In this document: piece after piece, positions 42,160 to 48,319 of the stretch
How positions within the stretch are numbered: the stretch's first letter is position 1
Layout of the letters: each line of letters starts with the position of its first letter
Origin: JARICQ01 sp964527205
GTDB lineage: Bacteria; Bacillota; Clostridia; Tissierellales; Tissierellaceae
Assembly (NCBI GenBank): GCA_964527205.1
Contig: CAZGQG010000012.1
Span: forward strand, 1-48,319
Direction of reading: 5' to 3'
Length of the DNA stretch: 48,319 nt
Program-made: the position numbers and the translations under genes
Notes under the pieces: generated by a model
Told to the model about the DNA's origin: nothing
Seen by the model: only the letters and a program-made list of their open reading frames with translations
Databases searched by the model: none

Positions 42160-42885
42160 TTGAAATTATTGATAAAAGATGATTATGAAAGCATGAGTGA
42201 TGAGGTGGCAGACCTAGTCAGGCAGGCAATTAGTGAAAAGCCAGATCTAGTCCTAGGCCTTGCCACAGGGAGCACTCCTAAGGGAATGTATAAGAGATTG
42301 GTTAATATGCATAGGGATGAAAAACTTGATTTTTCAAAGCTTACAAGTTTTAACCTGGATGAATATGTGGGCATAGATAGTAAGGATCCAAGCAGTTACT
42401 GCTATTATATGCACAAGTATTTTTTTGACCATATAAATATTAAAGAGGAGAATATATTTATTCCCCCATCCAATCCAGTGGATATAGATCAGGCCTGTAT
42501 TGAATATGATGAGCTTATAGAAGCAAAGGGTGGCATAGACCTTCAAATCTTAGGTATTGGAGAGAACGGGCATATAGCCTTTAATGAGCCAGATGAATAT
42601 CTGAGCTTGGGAACCAATGTTGTGGAGCTAACAGATGAAACCATAGAGGTTAATTCAAGGTTTTTCGACTCAATAGAAGAAGTTCCAAAAACTGCTATAA
42701 CCATGGGAATTGGAAGTATAATGAGGGCAAAGAAAATTATTCTCCTGGCAAATGGTAAAAACAAGGCTGCAATAATGAAAAAGCTCTTAGATGAAAAGAA
42801 AATCTCTACAGAGATACCAGCTAGTATCCTATTTTTACATCCAGACATCACCTTTATCCTAACTAAAGATGTAATGGAGAAGTGA
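42160..42885 (+). CDS. nagB: Glucosamine-6-phosphate deaminase
   Basis: About 241 aa. Converts glucosamine-6-phosphate to fructose-6-phosphate and ammonia. LATGSTPKGMYKRL (phosphate site), FNLDEYVG with the catalytic Asp, and GIGENGHIAFNEP are canonical. TTG 42160 (MKLLIKDDYESM) fits the family N-terminus and follows GGAGGAGGGA; an ATG at 42142 is in frame but precedes that site. It ends with TGA, showing that TGA is a normal stop in this genome. Four nt separate it from the alkyltransferase gene. Confidence 0.95.
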   Translation: MKLLIKDDYESMSDEVADLVRQAISEKPDLVLGLATGSTPKGMYKRLVNMHRDEKLDFSKLTSFNLDEYVGIDSKDPSSYCYYMHKYFFDHINIKEENIFIPPSNPVDIDQACIEYDELIEAKGGIDLQILGIGENGHIAFNEPDEYLSLGTNVVELTDETIEVNSRFFDSIEEVPKTAITMGIGSIMRAKKIILLANGKNKAAIMKKLLDEKKISTEIPASILFLHPDITFILTKDVMEK

Positions 42886-42889
42886 AGAG

Positions 42890-43375
42890 ATGATTGAATA
42901 CTACTTTTTTAATACGAAGATAGGAGAACTTTCTATAGAAATCAAGGACAAGACTATAATAGGACTTTCCTTTGGGCAAGGAGGCAACAGGGACTATCTC
43001 CAAAAATACTATAAAGATGAAGTCTTAATAGAAGGAGGAGACCATACTTATCATGATGAGATAATAAGATATCTCCAAGGAGATTTAAAGAACTTTACAA
43101 AAGAAATCAGCTATAGGGGAACAGAATTTCAAATGAAAGTATGGGATCAAATACAAAAGATCCCCTACGGAGAAACCAGGACCTATAAGGAGATAGCTGA
43201 AAACATAGGAAGTCCTAGAGCCTATAGGGCTGTGGGAGGAGCATTAAATAAAAATCCTATATCTATAATAGTGCCTTGACATAGGGTTATAGGAACTAGT
43301 GGAAAACTAGTTGGGTTTGGTGGAGGTTTAAGTATAAAAGAAAGACTCTTGGAGCTGGAAAAGGATAATATTTAA
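42890..43375 (+). CDS. ogt: O6-alkylguanine-DNA alkyltransferase with in-frame TGA (probable selenocysteine) at the acceptor residue
   Basis: 161 residues if the TGA at 43277-43279 (codon 130) is read through. The first 129 codons give a normal MGMT/Ogt (EFQMKVWDQIQKIPYGET, then TYKEIAENIG, RAYRAVGGALNKNP). They end at IVP, where the family has the acceptor cysteine in PCHRV. After TGA the same frame continues with HRVIGTSGKLVGFGGG and a normal end (KERLLELEKDNI) to TAA. So TGA replaces exactly the catalytic Cys codon and nothing else is damaged. A hairpin fitting a bacterial SECIS follows (43294-43312). A neighbouring operon encodes glycine reductase, whose subunits need selenocysteine. Alternatives are a nonsense mutation or sequencing error. 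Gene-callers will truncate it at 129 aa. It is 4 nt after nagB. Confidence 0.88.
43294..43312 (+). promoter_or_regulatory. Probable bacterial SECIS element
   Basis: A perfect 7-bp stem AACTAGT / ACTAGTT with loop GGAAA. The stem starts 14 nt, and the loop 21 nt, after the TGA at 43277-43279. Bacterial SECIS elements typically have a short stem, a small loop with G in its first two positions and a loop about 16-37 nt from the UGA; this fits. It lies inside the coding sequence (GTSGKLV). Confidence 0.75.
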
Positions 43376-43405
43376 AGGATATATTTAATATTAATAAAAT
43401 ACTTC

Positions 43406-43434
43406 TTCACTTAATAAAAAAACTATGGTATATT
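43406..43434 (+). promoter_or_regulatory. Promoter candidate for the Cof-type HAD gene
   Basis: TTCACT, 17-nt spacer, TATATT, just upstream of the ribosome binding site GGAGG. Confidence 0.45.
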
Positions 43435-43455
43435 ACTTATTCGGAGGTATGACAA

Positions 43456-44292
43456 ATGAAGTATAAATTAATTGCAATAGATATGGATGGTACTCTTTTA
43501 AATAGTAAAAATCAAATCTCCCCCAGGGACAAAGAGGCAATAAGAAGAGCTGGAGAAAAGGGACTAAGGATAGTACTGGCTACGGGACGGATATTAAAGT
43601 CTGCCAAATACTATTCAGAACAACTAGGGTTAAAGAGTCCTATAATAGCAAGCAATGGTGGAATTGTTATAGATGAGGAGGGAAAGATATTAGCACAAAA
43701 ACCCTTAGACAAAGAATCTATAATAAAATTGATTGAACTAGCAGAGGAAGAGGACCTATACTTTCACTTATATAATGAAGAGAAGTTTTATGCTCAGGAT
43801 AAAGTTAAGGAAGTTTTAGAGTTTTATAATGAGGGCAATGAGGATTTGACCATAGAATTAGAGCTTTTTGATGATATAGTAGAAAAACTAGCTTCTAGGG
43901 ACTTTAATATGTATAAAATTATATTTATAGATGAGGACATAGAAAAGCTTAAGAGCTTTAGAAAACTAATCTCAGACCTAGATGATATAAATATATCAAG
44001 TTCATGGACCAACAATATAGAAGCCAATGCTAAGGATGTGTCAAAGGGTGGAGCCATAGAAGAACTTTGTAAAATCTTCCATATAAAACCAGAAGAGGTC
44101 CTAGCAATCGGGGATAGTGAAAATGACCTATCAATGTTCAAGCTGGCAGGATTAAGTGTTGCCATGGGCAATGCATCGGATTTTGTAAAGTCTCAGGCAG
44201 ATTACACAACAGATACTAATGACAAAGATGGACTTGCTAAGGCCATAGAAAAATTTATATTGGGAAATGAGGAAAATAAAGATGAGTCTTAA
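43456..44292 (+). CDS. Cof-type HAD-IIB phosphatase
   Basis: 278 aa. Motif I IAIDMDGTLLNS (Asp9, Asp11), motif II LATGR, a large C2B cap (about 85-190), a motif III Lys in the KGGAIEEL segment, and motif IV IGDSENDLSMF. Such enzymes dephosphorylate sugar phosphates or cofactors such as FMN or PLP; specificity unknown. It overlaps the trmL start by 11 nt, so translation is coupled. Confidence 0.92.
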   Translation: MKYKLIAIDMDGTLLNSKNQISPRDKEAIRRAGEKGLRIVLATGRILKSAKYYSEQLGLKSPIIASNGGIVIDEEGKILAQKPLDKESIIKLIELAEEEDLYFHLYNEEKFYAQDKVKEVLEFYNEGNEDLTIELELFDDIVEKLASRDFNMYKIIFIDEDIEKLKSFRKLISDLDDINISSSWTNNIEANAKDVSKGGAIEELCKIFHIKPEEVLAIGDSENDLSMFKLAGLSVAMGNASDFVKSQADYTTDTNDKDGLAKAIEKFILGNEENKDES

Positions 44293-44746
44293 TATAGTAT
44301 TGGTAGAGCCAGAAATACCCCATAATACAGGAAGCATAGCTAGGACCTGTGCCCTAACAGGGGTGAAGCTTCATCTAGTAAGACCTCTAGGATTCTCTGT
44401 AACAGATAAGTATCTTAAAAGGGCAGGACTTGATTATTGGAACTTAGTAGATATAAGTTATTATGATAGATTTGAACAAGTAGTAGAGGAGTATCCTGAT
44501 GGAAGTTTTTACTATGCCACTACCAAGGCAAAGAAAATATATAGTGAAATTAATTACGGGGACAATTCTTTTTTTGTCTTTGGCAAGGAAACCAAGGGAT
44601 TACCCATGGAATTAATAGAAAGAAATATGGATAATTGCATAAAAATCCCAATGAGGAAGAATATTGGTAGATCTCTTAACCTATCAAATTCTGCAAATAT
44701 TATTATATATGAAGCCCTAAGGCAGTTAGATTTTTCAATTATATAA
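44282..44746 (+). CDS. trmL: tRNA (cytidine/uridine-34 2'-O)-methyltransferase TrmL
   Basis: 154 aa SPOUT methyltransferase. LVEPEIPHNTGSIARTCALTG, FGKETKGLP and IPMRKNIGRSLNLSNSANIIIYEALRQL form the knotted SAM site. It methylates the wobble base of leucine tRNAs. I use ATG 44282 (MSLNIVLVEPE) with ATGAGGA 8 nt upstream; an ATG at 44267 is in frame but lacks a good site. Overlaps the HAD gene by 11 nt. Confidence 0.95.
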   Translation: MSLNIVLVEPEIPHNTGSIARTCALTGVKLHLVRPLGFSVTDKYLKRAGLDYWNLVDISYYDRFEQVVEEYPDGSFYYATTKAKKIYSEINYGDNSFFVFGKETKGLPMELIERNMDNCIKIPMRKNIGRSLNLSNSANIIIYEALRQLDFSII

Positions 44747-44823
44747 ACAAAGTTTTATACATATAAAAATAGAATTTGTGGTATTATGAAATTATAAGAA
44801 TTAATTAAATTAGGAGGGTAGCT

Positions 44824-46449
44824 ATGGAAATGGCATTGCCAGTAATAGGAGGCCTAGGGTTATTCCTATATGGAATGAATGTAATGGGAGATGGCCTTCA
44901 AAAATCAGCCGGCGAGAGGCTGAAAAAGCTTATTGAAGTATTGACAAATAATAGGATTTTAGGTGTCTTGGTAGGAGCTCTTGTTACCATGGTCATACAA
45001 AGTAGTTCAGGAACCACAGTAATGGTAATAGGATTTGTAAATGCAGGGTTGATGTCCCTACCTCAAGCAGCAGGTGTAATAATGGGAGCCAACATTGGTA
45101 CCACCATTACAGCTCAGCTTATAGCTTTTAAATTAACAGACTATGCACCTATAGCAGTTGCTGTAGGGGTTGCCATATGGATGGTTGCCAAAAAAAAGAA
45201 ATGGAAAAATCTTGGTGAAGTACTTATAGGATTTGGTATACTTTTCATAGGTATGGATATGATGGGTGCAGGTTTAAAGCCCTTAGCAAATAATCCAGCC
45301 TTTGAATCAATGATTGTAAACTTAAAAGACAATCCATTGTTGGGAATGTTAGTAGGTCTATTACTGACAACTGTAGTACAAAGTAGTAGTGCGTCTATTG
45401 GTTTGTTACAAGCCTTGGCTGCACAGGGAGCAATAGGGATTGACATTGCCTTTCCTATCCTCTTTGGAGAAAATATAGGAACTACAACAACTGGACTTAT
45501 ATCATCCCTAGGAGCAAATAAAACTGCTAAAAGAGCAGCAATTATTCACTTTTTATTCAACTTAATAGGAACCTTTATATTTATATTTATACTTAGAACG
45601 CCTATAGAGCGGCTGGTGACCTATCTGTCTCCTGGAAACCTACCAAGGCAGATTGCAAATGCCCATACATTTTTCAATATTATAAATGTGCTAATACTAT
45701 TGCCATTTGCTGGCTTACTTGTTAAGATAGCTATAAAACTTGTTCCTGGAGAAGATACAGGAGAAAGACAAGAAGCTAAATACTTAGATCTTAGAATAAT
45801 AGAAACACCATCTATAGCCCTAGGACAGGTTAGAAAAGAAATTGTAAGGATGGGAGAATTAGTATCAGACAATCTAAGAAGGTCTCAAATAGCACTGATA
45901 GAAAATGATTCTAAGGAAATAGAAAAAACCTTAGAGCAAGAGCAAATAATAAACAAACTACAAAAAGAAATATCAGAATATCTAATACAAGTTTCAAATG
46001 CACCTTTATCAAATGAACAGCATAACCAAGTAAATGTATATTTCCATCATATAGGTGATATAGAGAGAATTGGTGACCATGCTGAGAACTTGGTAGAATT
46101 AGCTGAAGAGAAAATTGCAGGAGATTACTTATTCTCTGTTGATGCAGTTGAGGAACTAAATATAATCTTTGATAAGTGTCAAACAGGTTTTGGATATGCT
46201 ATGGAAGCTTTTGAATTTAATCGAGAAGAGCCTGCTAGAAGAACTCTTAAAATAGAGGACCAGGTAGATGAGATTGAAAGTGCATATAGGCAAAATCATA
46301 TATCTAGACTAAACCAGGGTCTTTGTGTAACAGGAGCAGGTATAATTTACCTAGACATAATTAGTAATCTGGAAAGAATTTCAGATCACTCATCAAATGT
46401 TGCCCTCTACGTTTTAGATAATTTTAAAAAGGATTTTAAAAAGAATTAA
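44824..46449 (+). CDS. Na+/phosphate cotransporter family protein with PhoU domain
   Basis: 541 aa. The N-terminal part has two NaPi-II repeats with VIQSSSGTTVMVIGFV and VVQSSSASIGLLQAL, the QSSS motifs that bind sodium and phosphate, among about nine membrane helices (1-305). A cytoplasmic PhoU-like helical domain occupies about 330-535. It imports phosphate using a sodium gradient, common in alkaline or Na+-cycling anaerobes. RBS TAGGAGG. No pho regulon gene is adjacent. Confidence 0.93.
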   Translation: MEMALPVIGGLGLFLYGMNVMGDGLQKSAGERLKKLIEVLTNNRILGVLVGALVTMVIQSSSGTTVMVIGFVNAGLMSLPQAAGVIMGANIGTTITAQLIAFKLTDYAPIAVAVGVAIWMVAKKKKWKNLGEVLIGFGILFIGMDMMGAGLKPLANNPAFESMIVNLKDNPLLGMLVGLLLTTVVQSSSASIGLLQALAAQGAIGIDIAFPILFGENIGTTTTGLISSLGANKTAKRAAIIHFLFNLIGTFIFIFILRTPIERLVTYLSPGNLPRQIANAHTFFNIINVLILLPFAGLLVKIAIKLVPGEDTGERQEAKYLDLRIIETPSIALGQVRKEIVRMGELVSDNLRRSQIALIENDSKEIEKTLEQEQIINKLQKEISEYLIQVSNAPLSNEQHNQVNVYFHHIGDIERIGDHAENLVELAEEKIAGDYLFSVDAVEELNIIFDKCQTGFGYAMEAFEFNREEPARRTLKIEDQVDEIESAYRQNHISRLNQGLCVTGAGIIYLDIISNLERISDHSSNVALYVLDNFKKDFKKN

Positions 46450-46469
46450 TAAATAATTTCAAAAAAGAC

Positions 46470-46498
46470 TTGTATATTTTAAAATTATGTATTATAAT
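46470..46498 (+). promoter_or_regulatory. Promoter of the glycine-controlled trx/grd operon
   Basis: TTGTAT, 17-nt spacer, TATAAT, about 60 nt upstream of the glycine riboswitch. Confidence 0.65.
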
Positions 46499-46559
46499 AT
46501 CTATGGAGTGTTAAAAATGTAACACAATATATAACAATTTAATTTAAAATTCTGGATGA

Positions 46560-46730
46560 AGAATATGGAAGAGACCGAAAGGCGCCGAAGGAAAAAATCA
46601 TTGGGTTCCCAATTCAATGATGAAGTTCTCAGGCAAAAGGACCGTATTTGGACAGGACTCTGGAAAGCGAAGCACCGAAGGAGCAACTCTATTTAATAAT
46701 AGAAGAAACTCTCAGGTTAATAAACAGAGT
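46560..46730 (+). ncRNA. Tandem glycine riboswitch
   Basis: Two aptamers occur in a row. Aptamer 1 (about 46560-46648) has GAGACCGAAAGGCGCCGAAGG and TTCTCAGGCAAAAGGAC. Aptamer 2 (about 46651-46730) has GACTCTGGAAAGC, GCACCGAAGGAGCAA and CTCTCAGG. These conserved blocks match glycine riboswitches (gcvT type). The arm ACTCTG (46657-46662) can pair with CAGAGT (46725-46730) as P1 of aptamer 2. CAGAGT also starts the terminator stem, so glycine binding should prevent termination: an ON switch for trxB-trxA-grd. Confidence 0.95.
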
Positions 46731-46772
46731 GAATGGGTTTATTTAAACCTATTCACTCTGTTTTTGTTTTTA
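46724..46772 (+). terminator. Expression-platform terminator of the glycine riboswitch
   Basis: An 18-bp stem (ACAGAGTGAATGGGTTTA with its complement at 46744-46761, one G-U pair), a TT loop and then TTTTGTTTTT. Its 5' arm overlaps the P1 strand of aptamer 2, which gives the switch. Confidence 0.9.
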
Positions 46773-46929
46773 TTTGTAAAAATATTTAAATTTTAAAATA
46801 ATATACTTGATTTCTTAGTATGTTATAGGGTATATATATAAGTAAGGATAGCTTTCTAGTTATACATACTTATATAAGAATATTCATTAATGAGCAACAA
46901 ATATATTTTATATAATGGGAGGAATTAGA
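46773..46929 (+). other. Untranslated AT-rich leader between riboswitch and trxB
   Basis: About 155 nt with no gene. It contains only A/T-rich sequence and the trxB ribosome binding site GGGAGG at 46917-46922. Confidence 0.7.
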
Positions 46930-47868
46930 ATGATTTATGACGTAATAATTATAGGAGCAGGACCAGCAGGACTAGCAGCAGGCCTATATGCTTCTAGAGC
47001 AAGATTAAGTACTTTAATTATTGAAAAAGAAAAAGCTGGTGGTCAAATTGTTACTACTGATGAAGTAGCAAACTATCCAGGATCAGTAGAAAATGCAACT
47101 GGACCATCATTGGTTAATAGAATGGTAGAACAAGCAGAGGAATTTGGAGCAGAAAGAATCTTAGATACAATTAAAGAAGTAAATCTTAATGATAAGGTAA
47201 AAGTTTTAAAGGGTGAAAAAGCAGAATACCAAGCTAAATCAGTTATAATAGCAACTGGTGCAGTGCCAAGACCAATAGGCTGTCCAGGAGAAAAAGAACT
47301 TACAGGTAGGGGAGTCTCCTACTGTGCTACATGTGATGCTGCATTCTTTGAAGACTTAGAAGTATATGTAATGGGTGGAGGAGATACAGCAGTAGAGGAA
47401 GCAATGTACCTAGCTAAATTTGCTAGAAAAGTTACTATTGTTCACAGAAGAGACGAATTAAGAGCAGCTAAGTCTATCCAAGAAAAAGCTTTTAAAAATG
47501 AAAAATTAGATTTTATCTGGGATAGTGCCATTACTGAGATAAAAGGTGATGGAATATTAGAATCTATAGTTATAACAAACCTTAAGACTGGAGAAGAAAC
47601 AGAAATAGTAGCACATGAAGATGACGGTACTTTCGGAGTATTCCCATTCATAGGATATCTTCCATCTACAGAATTATTTGATGGTATAATAGATGTTCAA
47701 GATGGTTATATAAAAACAGATGAAGATATGAAGACAAATGTGGATGGAGTGTTTGCCGCAGGAGACATTAGGGTAAAGTCATTAAGGCAGGTAGTAACAG
47801 CAACTGCTGATGGAGCTATAGCAGCAGTTCAAGCTGAAAAATATATAGAAGATGCATTTGAAGACTAA
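46930..47868 (+). CDS. trxB: Thioredoxin-disulfide reductase
   Basis: 312 aa flavoprotein. FAD site GAGPAGLAAG, redox CATC motif (Cys132, Cys135), NADPH-binding GGGDTAVEEA and HRRDELRA, and the C-terminal FAD motif VDGVFAAGDIRVKS. It keeps the thioredoxin encoded next to it reduced, supplying electrons to glycine reductase. HRRxxxRA points to NADPH. ATG 46930 follows GGGAGG by 7 nt; an in-frame ATG at 46915 lies before that site. Controlled by the glycine riboswitch. Confidence 0.97.
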   Translation: MIYDVIIIGAGPAGLAAGLYASRARLSTLIIEKEKAGGQIVTTDEVANYPGSVENATGPSLVNRMVEQAEEFGAERILDTIKEVNLNDKVKVLKGEKAEYQAKSVIIATGAVPRPIGCPGEKELTGRGVSYCATCDAAFFEDLEVYVMGGGDTAVEEAMYLAKFARKVTIVHRRDELRAAKSIQEKAFKNEKLDFIWDSAITEIKGDGILESIVITNLKTGEETEIVAHEDDGTFGVFPFIGYLPSTELFDGIIDVQDGYIKTDEDMKTNVDGVFAAGDIRVKSLRQVVTATADGAIAAVQAEKYIEDAFED

Positions 47869-47892
47869 AACAAAAAAATAGGAGGTATTTCC

Positions 47893-48210
47893 ATGATAGA
47901 ATTAACTAAAGATAATTTTGAAGAAGAAGTAAAGCAAGCAGAAGGTCCAGTACTAGTAGACTTTTGGGGACCAACTTGTGAGCCATGTAAGGCACTAATG
48001 CCTCATGTTGAAGCTTTAGAAGAAGAATATGGAGACAAGGTTAAATTTACTTCACTAGACATAACAAAGGCTAGAAGATTAGCTATTGGACAAAAAGTTA
48101 TGGGACTTCCAGCTCTTATCATCTATAAGGATGGAGAAGAAGTTGAAAGATTAGCAGAAGCTAATGCAACTGCTACAGCAGTAGAAGAAATGGTTAAGAA
48201 GTACGCTTAA
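47893..48210 (+). CDS. trxA: Thioredoxin of the glycine reductase type
   Basis: 105 aa. The redox motif is DFWGPTCEPCK (Cys29, Cys32), not the usual WCGPC; thioredoxins encoded with glycine reductase commonly have a variant of this kind (GCxPC). The cis-proline loop GLPALIIY is normal. It passes electrons from TrxB to glycine reductase (recycling the oxidised selenoprotein GrdA). RBS AGGAGG-like 24 nt after trxB. Confidence 0.95.
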   Translation: MIELTKDNFEEEVKQAEGPVLVDFWGPTCEPCKALMPHVEALEEEYGDKVKFTSLDITKARRLAIGQKVMGLPALIIYKDGEEVERLAEANATATAVEEMVKKYA

Positions 48211-48223
48211 ATGTTGATTTTAC

Positions 48224-48245
48224 CTTTGGGCCAGCGGGCCCAAAG
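48224..48245 (+). terminator. Intercistronic hairpin between trxA and grdE
   Basis: A 9-bp perfect stem CTTTGGGCC / GGCCCAAAG with tetraloop AGCG. No T run follows, so it probably stabilises or processes the mRNA and adjusts thioredoxin against glycine reductase levels. Confidence 0.6.
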
Positions 48246-48286
48246 CTAAGATATAGATAGTTGTTAATATAAGAGGAGGTGAACTT

Positions 48287-48319
48287 ATGCGTCTAGAATT
48301 AGGCCATGTGCTAATTAAA
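48287..48319 (+). CDS. grdE: Glycine/sarcosine/betaine reductase component B subunit GrdE (5' end only)
   Basis: Only 11 codons are present: MRLELGHVLIK, cut by the window end. The start MRLELG and the position after trxB-trxA match GrdE, the proprotein that is cleaved to the pyruvoyl subunits of glycine-specific protein B. RBS AGAGGAGGTGA is strong. Identification rests on context and the short N-terminus, so it is provisional. Confidence 0.7.
   Translation, partial: MRLELGHVLIK

Noticed and set aside
42890..43279. Alkyltransferase as a truncated 129-aa gene or pseudogene
   Set aside because: The stop falls precisely on the catalytic cysteine codon, the downstream frame is intact to a normal end, and a SECIS-like hairpin follows. 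Random decay would not be expected to give this, though sequencing error cannot be fully excluded.
47893..48210. TrxA with an aberrant active site
   Set aside because: CEPC instead of CGPC is a known type of variation in thioredoxins of glycine reductase operons, not a defect; both cysteines are present.
1..48319. tRNA, rRNA, CRISPR arrays, transposases, phage integrases
   Set aside because: None seen on either strand; the repeats at 33286-33538 are too few and irregular for a CRISPR array.

Overview
The window is AT-rich, with strong AGGAGG-type ribosome binding sites and many TTG/GTG starts. It looks like a low-GC anaerobic Firmicute of the Tissierellia/Clostridia kind that ferments amino acids. 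The best indicators are the right-hand end, where a tandem glycine riboswitch precedes trxB, trxA and the first codons of a grdE-like glycine reductase gene (a selenium-dependent Stickland pathway), plus a large peptide ABC transporter, a 2-amino-3-ketobutyrate CoA ligase and a rubredoxin. Two runs of exactly 100 N (8960-9059 and 33309-33408) are scaffold gaps, so this is a draft assembly.

Layout. 1-3792: proteostasis block clpX (5' truncated), lon, engB. 3828-6662: rubredoxin (minus strand, 52 aa), a HATPase protein and an SLH-anchored YcdB/YcdC-repeat protein. 6810-11562: typA, a cardiolipin synthase interrupted by a gap, a class IV aminotransferase and a DegV protein. 11591-19622: a peptide transporter operon oppA-oppB-oppC-oppD-oppF plus a small membrane protein. 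19651-31140: mostly single genes (HAD phosphatase, UvrD-like helicase, PAP2 phosphatase, nitroreductase, Zn/Cd P-type ATPase, TPR protein, methionine aminopeptidase, pentapeptide protein, a phospholipase D protein, a radical SAM protein). 31228-35153: a phospholipase D gene remnant, MATE exporter, orphan DUF1667 protein, a repeat element with a gap, MgtC and a cyclophilin lipoprotein. 35292-46449: thymidine kinase, NudC, a phosphoesterase, RodA, QueG, KBL, DUF503, endonuclease III, NagB, an O6-alkylguanine-DNA alkyltransferase, a Cof-type HAD, TrmL and a Na/Pi cotransporter. 46470-48319: the glycine-controlled trx/grd operon.

Three things stand out. First, the DNA alkyltransferase gene after nagB has an in-frame TGA exactly at the alkyl-acceptor cysteine of the PCHRV motif. 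The frame continues intact to the normal C-terminus, and a 7-bp hairpin with a GGAAA loop begins 14 nt after the TGA. This is best read as a selenocysteine-containing alkyltransferase with a bacterial SECIS element, in an organism that needs selenocysteine for glycine reductase anyway. Second, the OppC permease carries a complete seven-repeat RCC1-like beta-propeller in its first extracytoplasmic loop. Third, the OppF ATPase of the same operon has about 190 extra, largely coiled-coil residues between Walker A and the Q-loop. The last two suggest a structurally elaborated peptide importer that I do not recognise as a described system.

How the genes fit together: imported peptides supply amino acids, KBL can form glycine from threonine-derived 2-amino-3-ketobutyrate, and glycine switches on the thioredoxin/glycine reductase operon. 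No tRNA, rRNA, CRISPR array, insertion sequence or prophage gene was seen.
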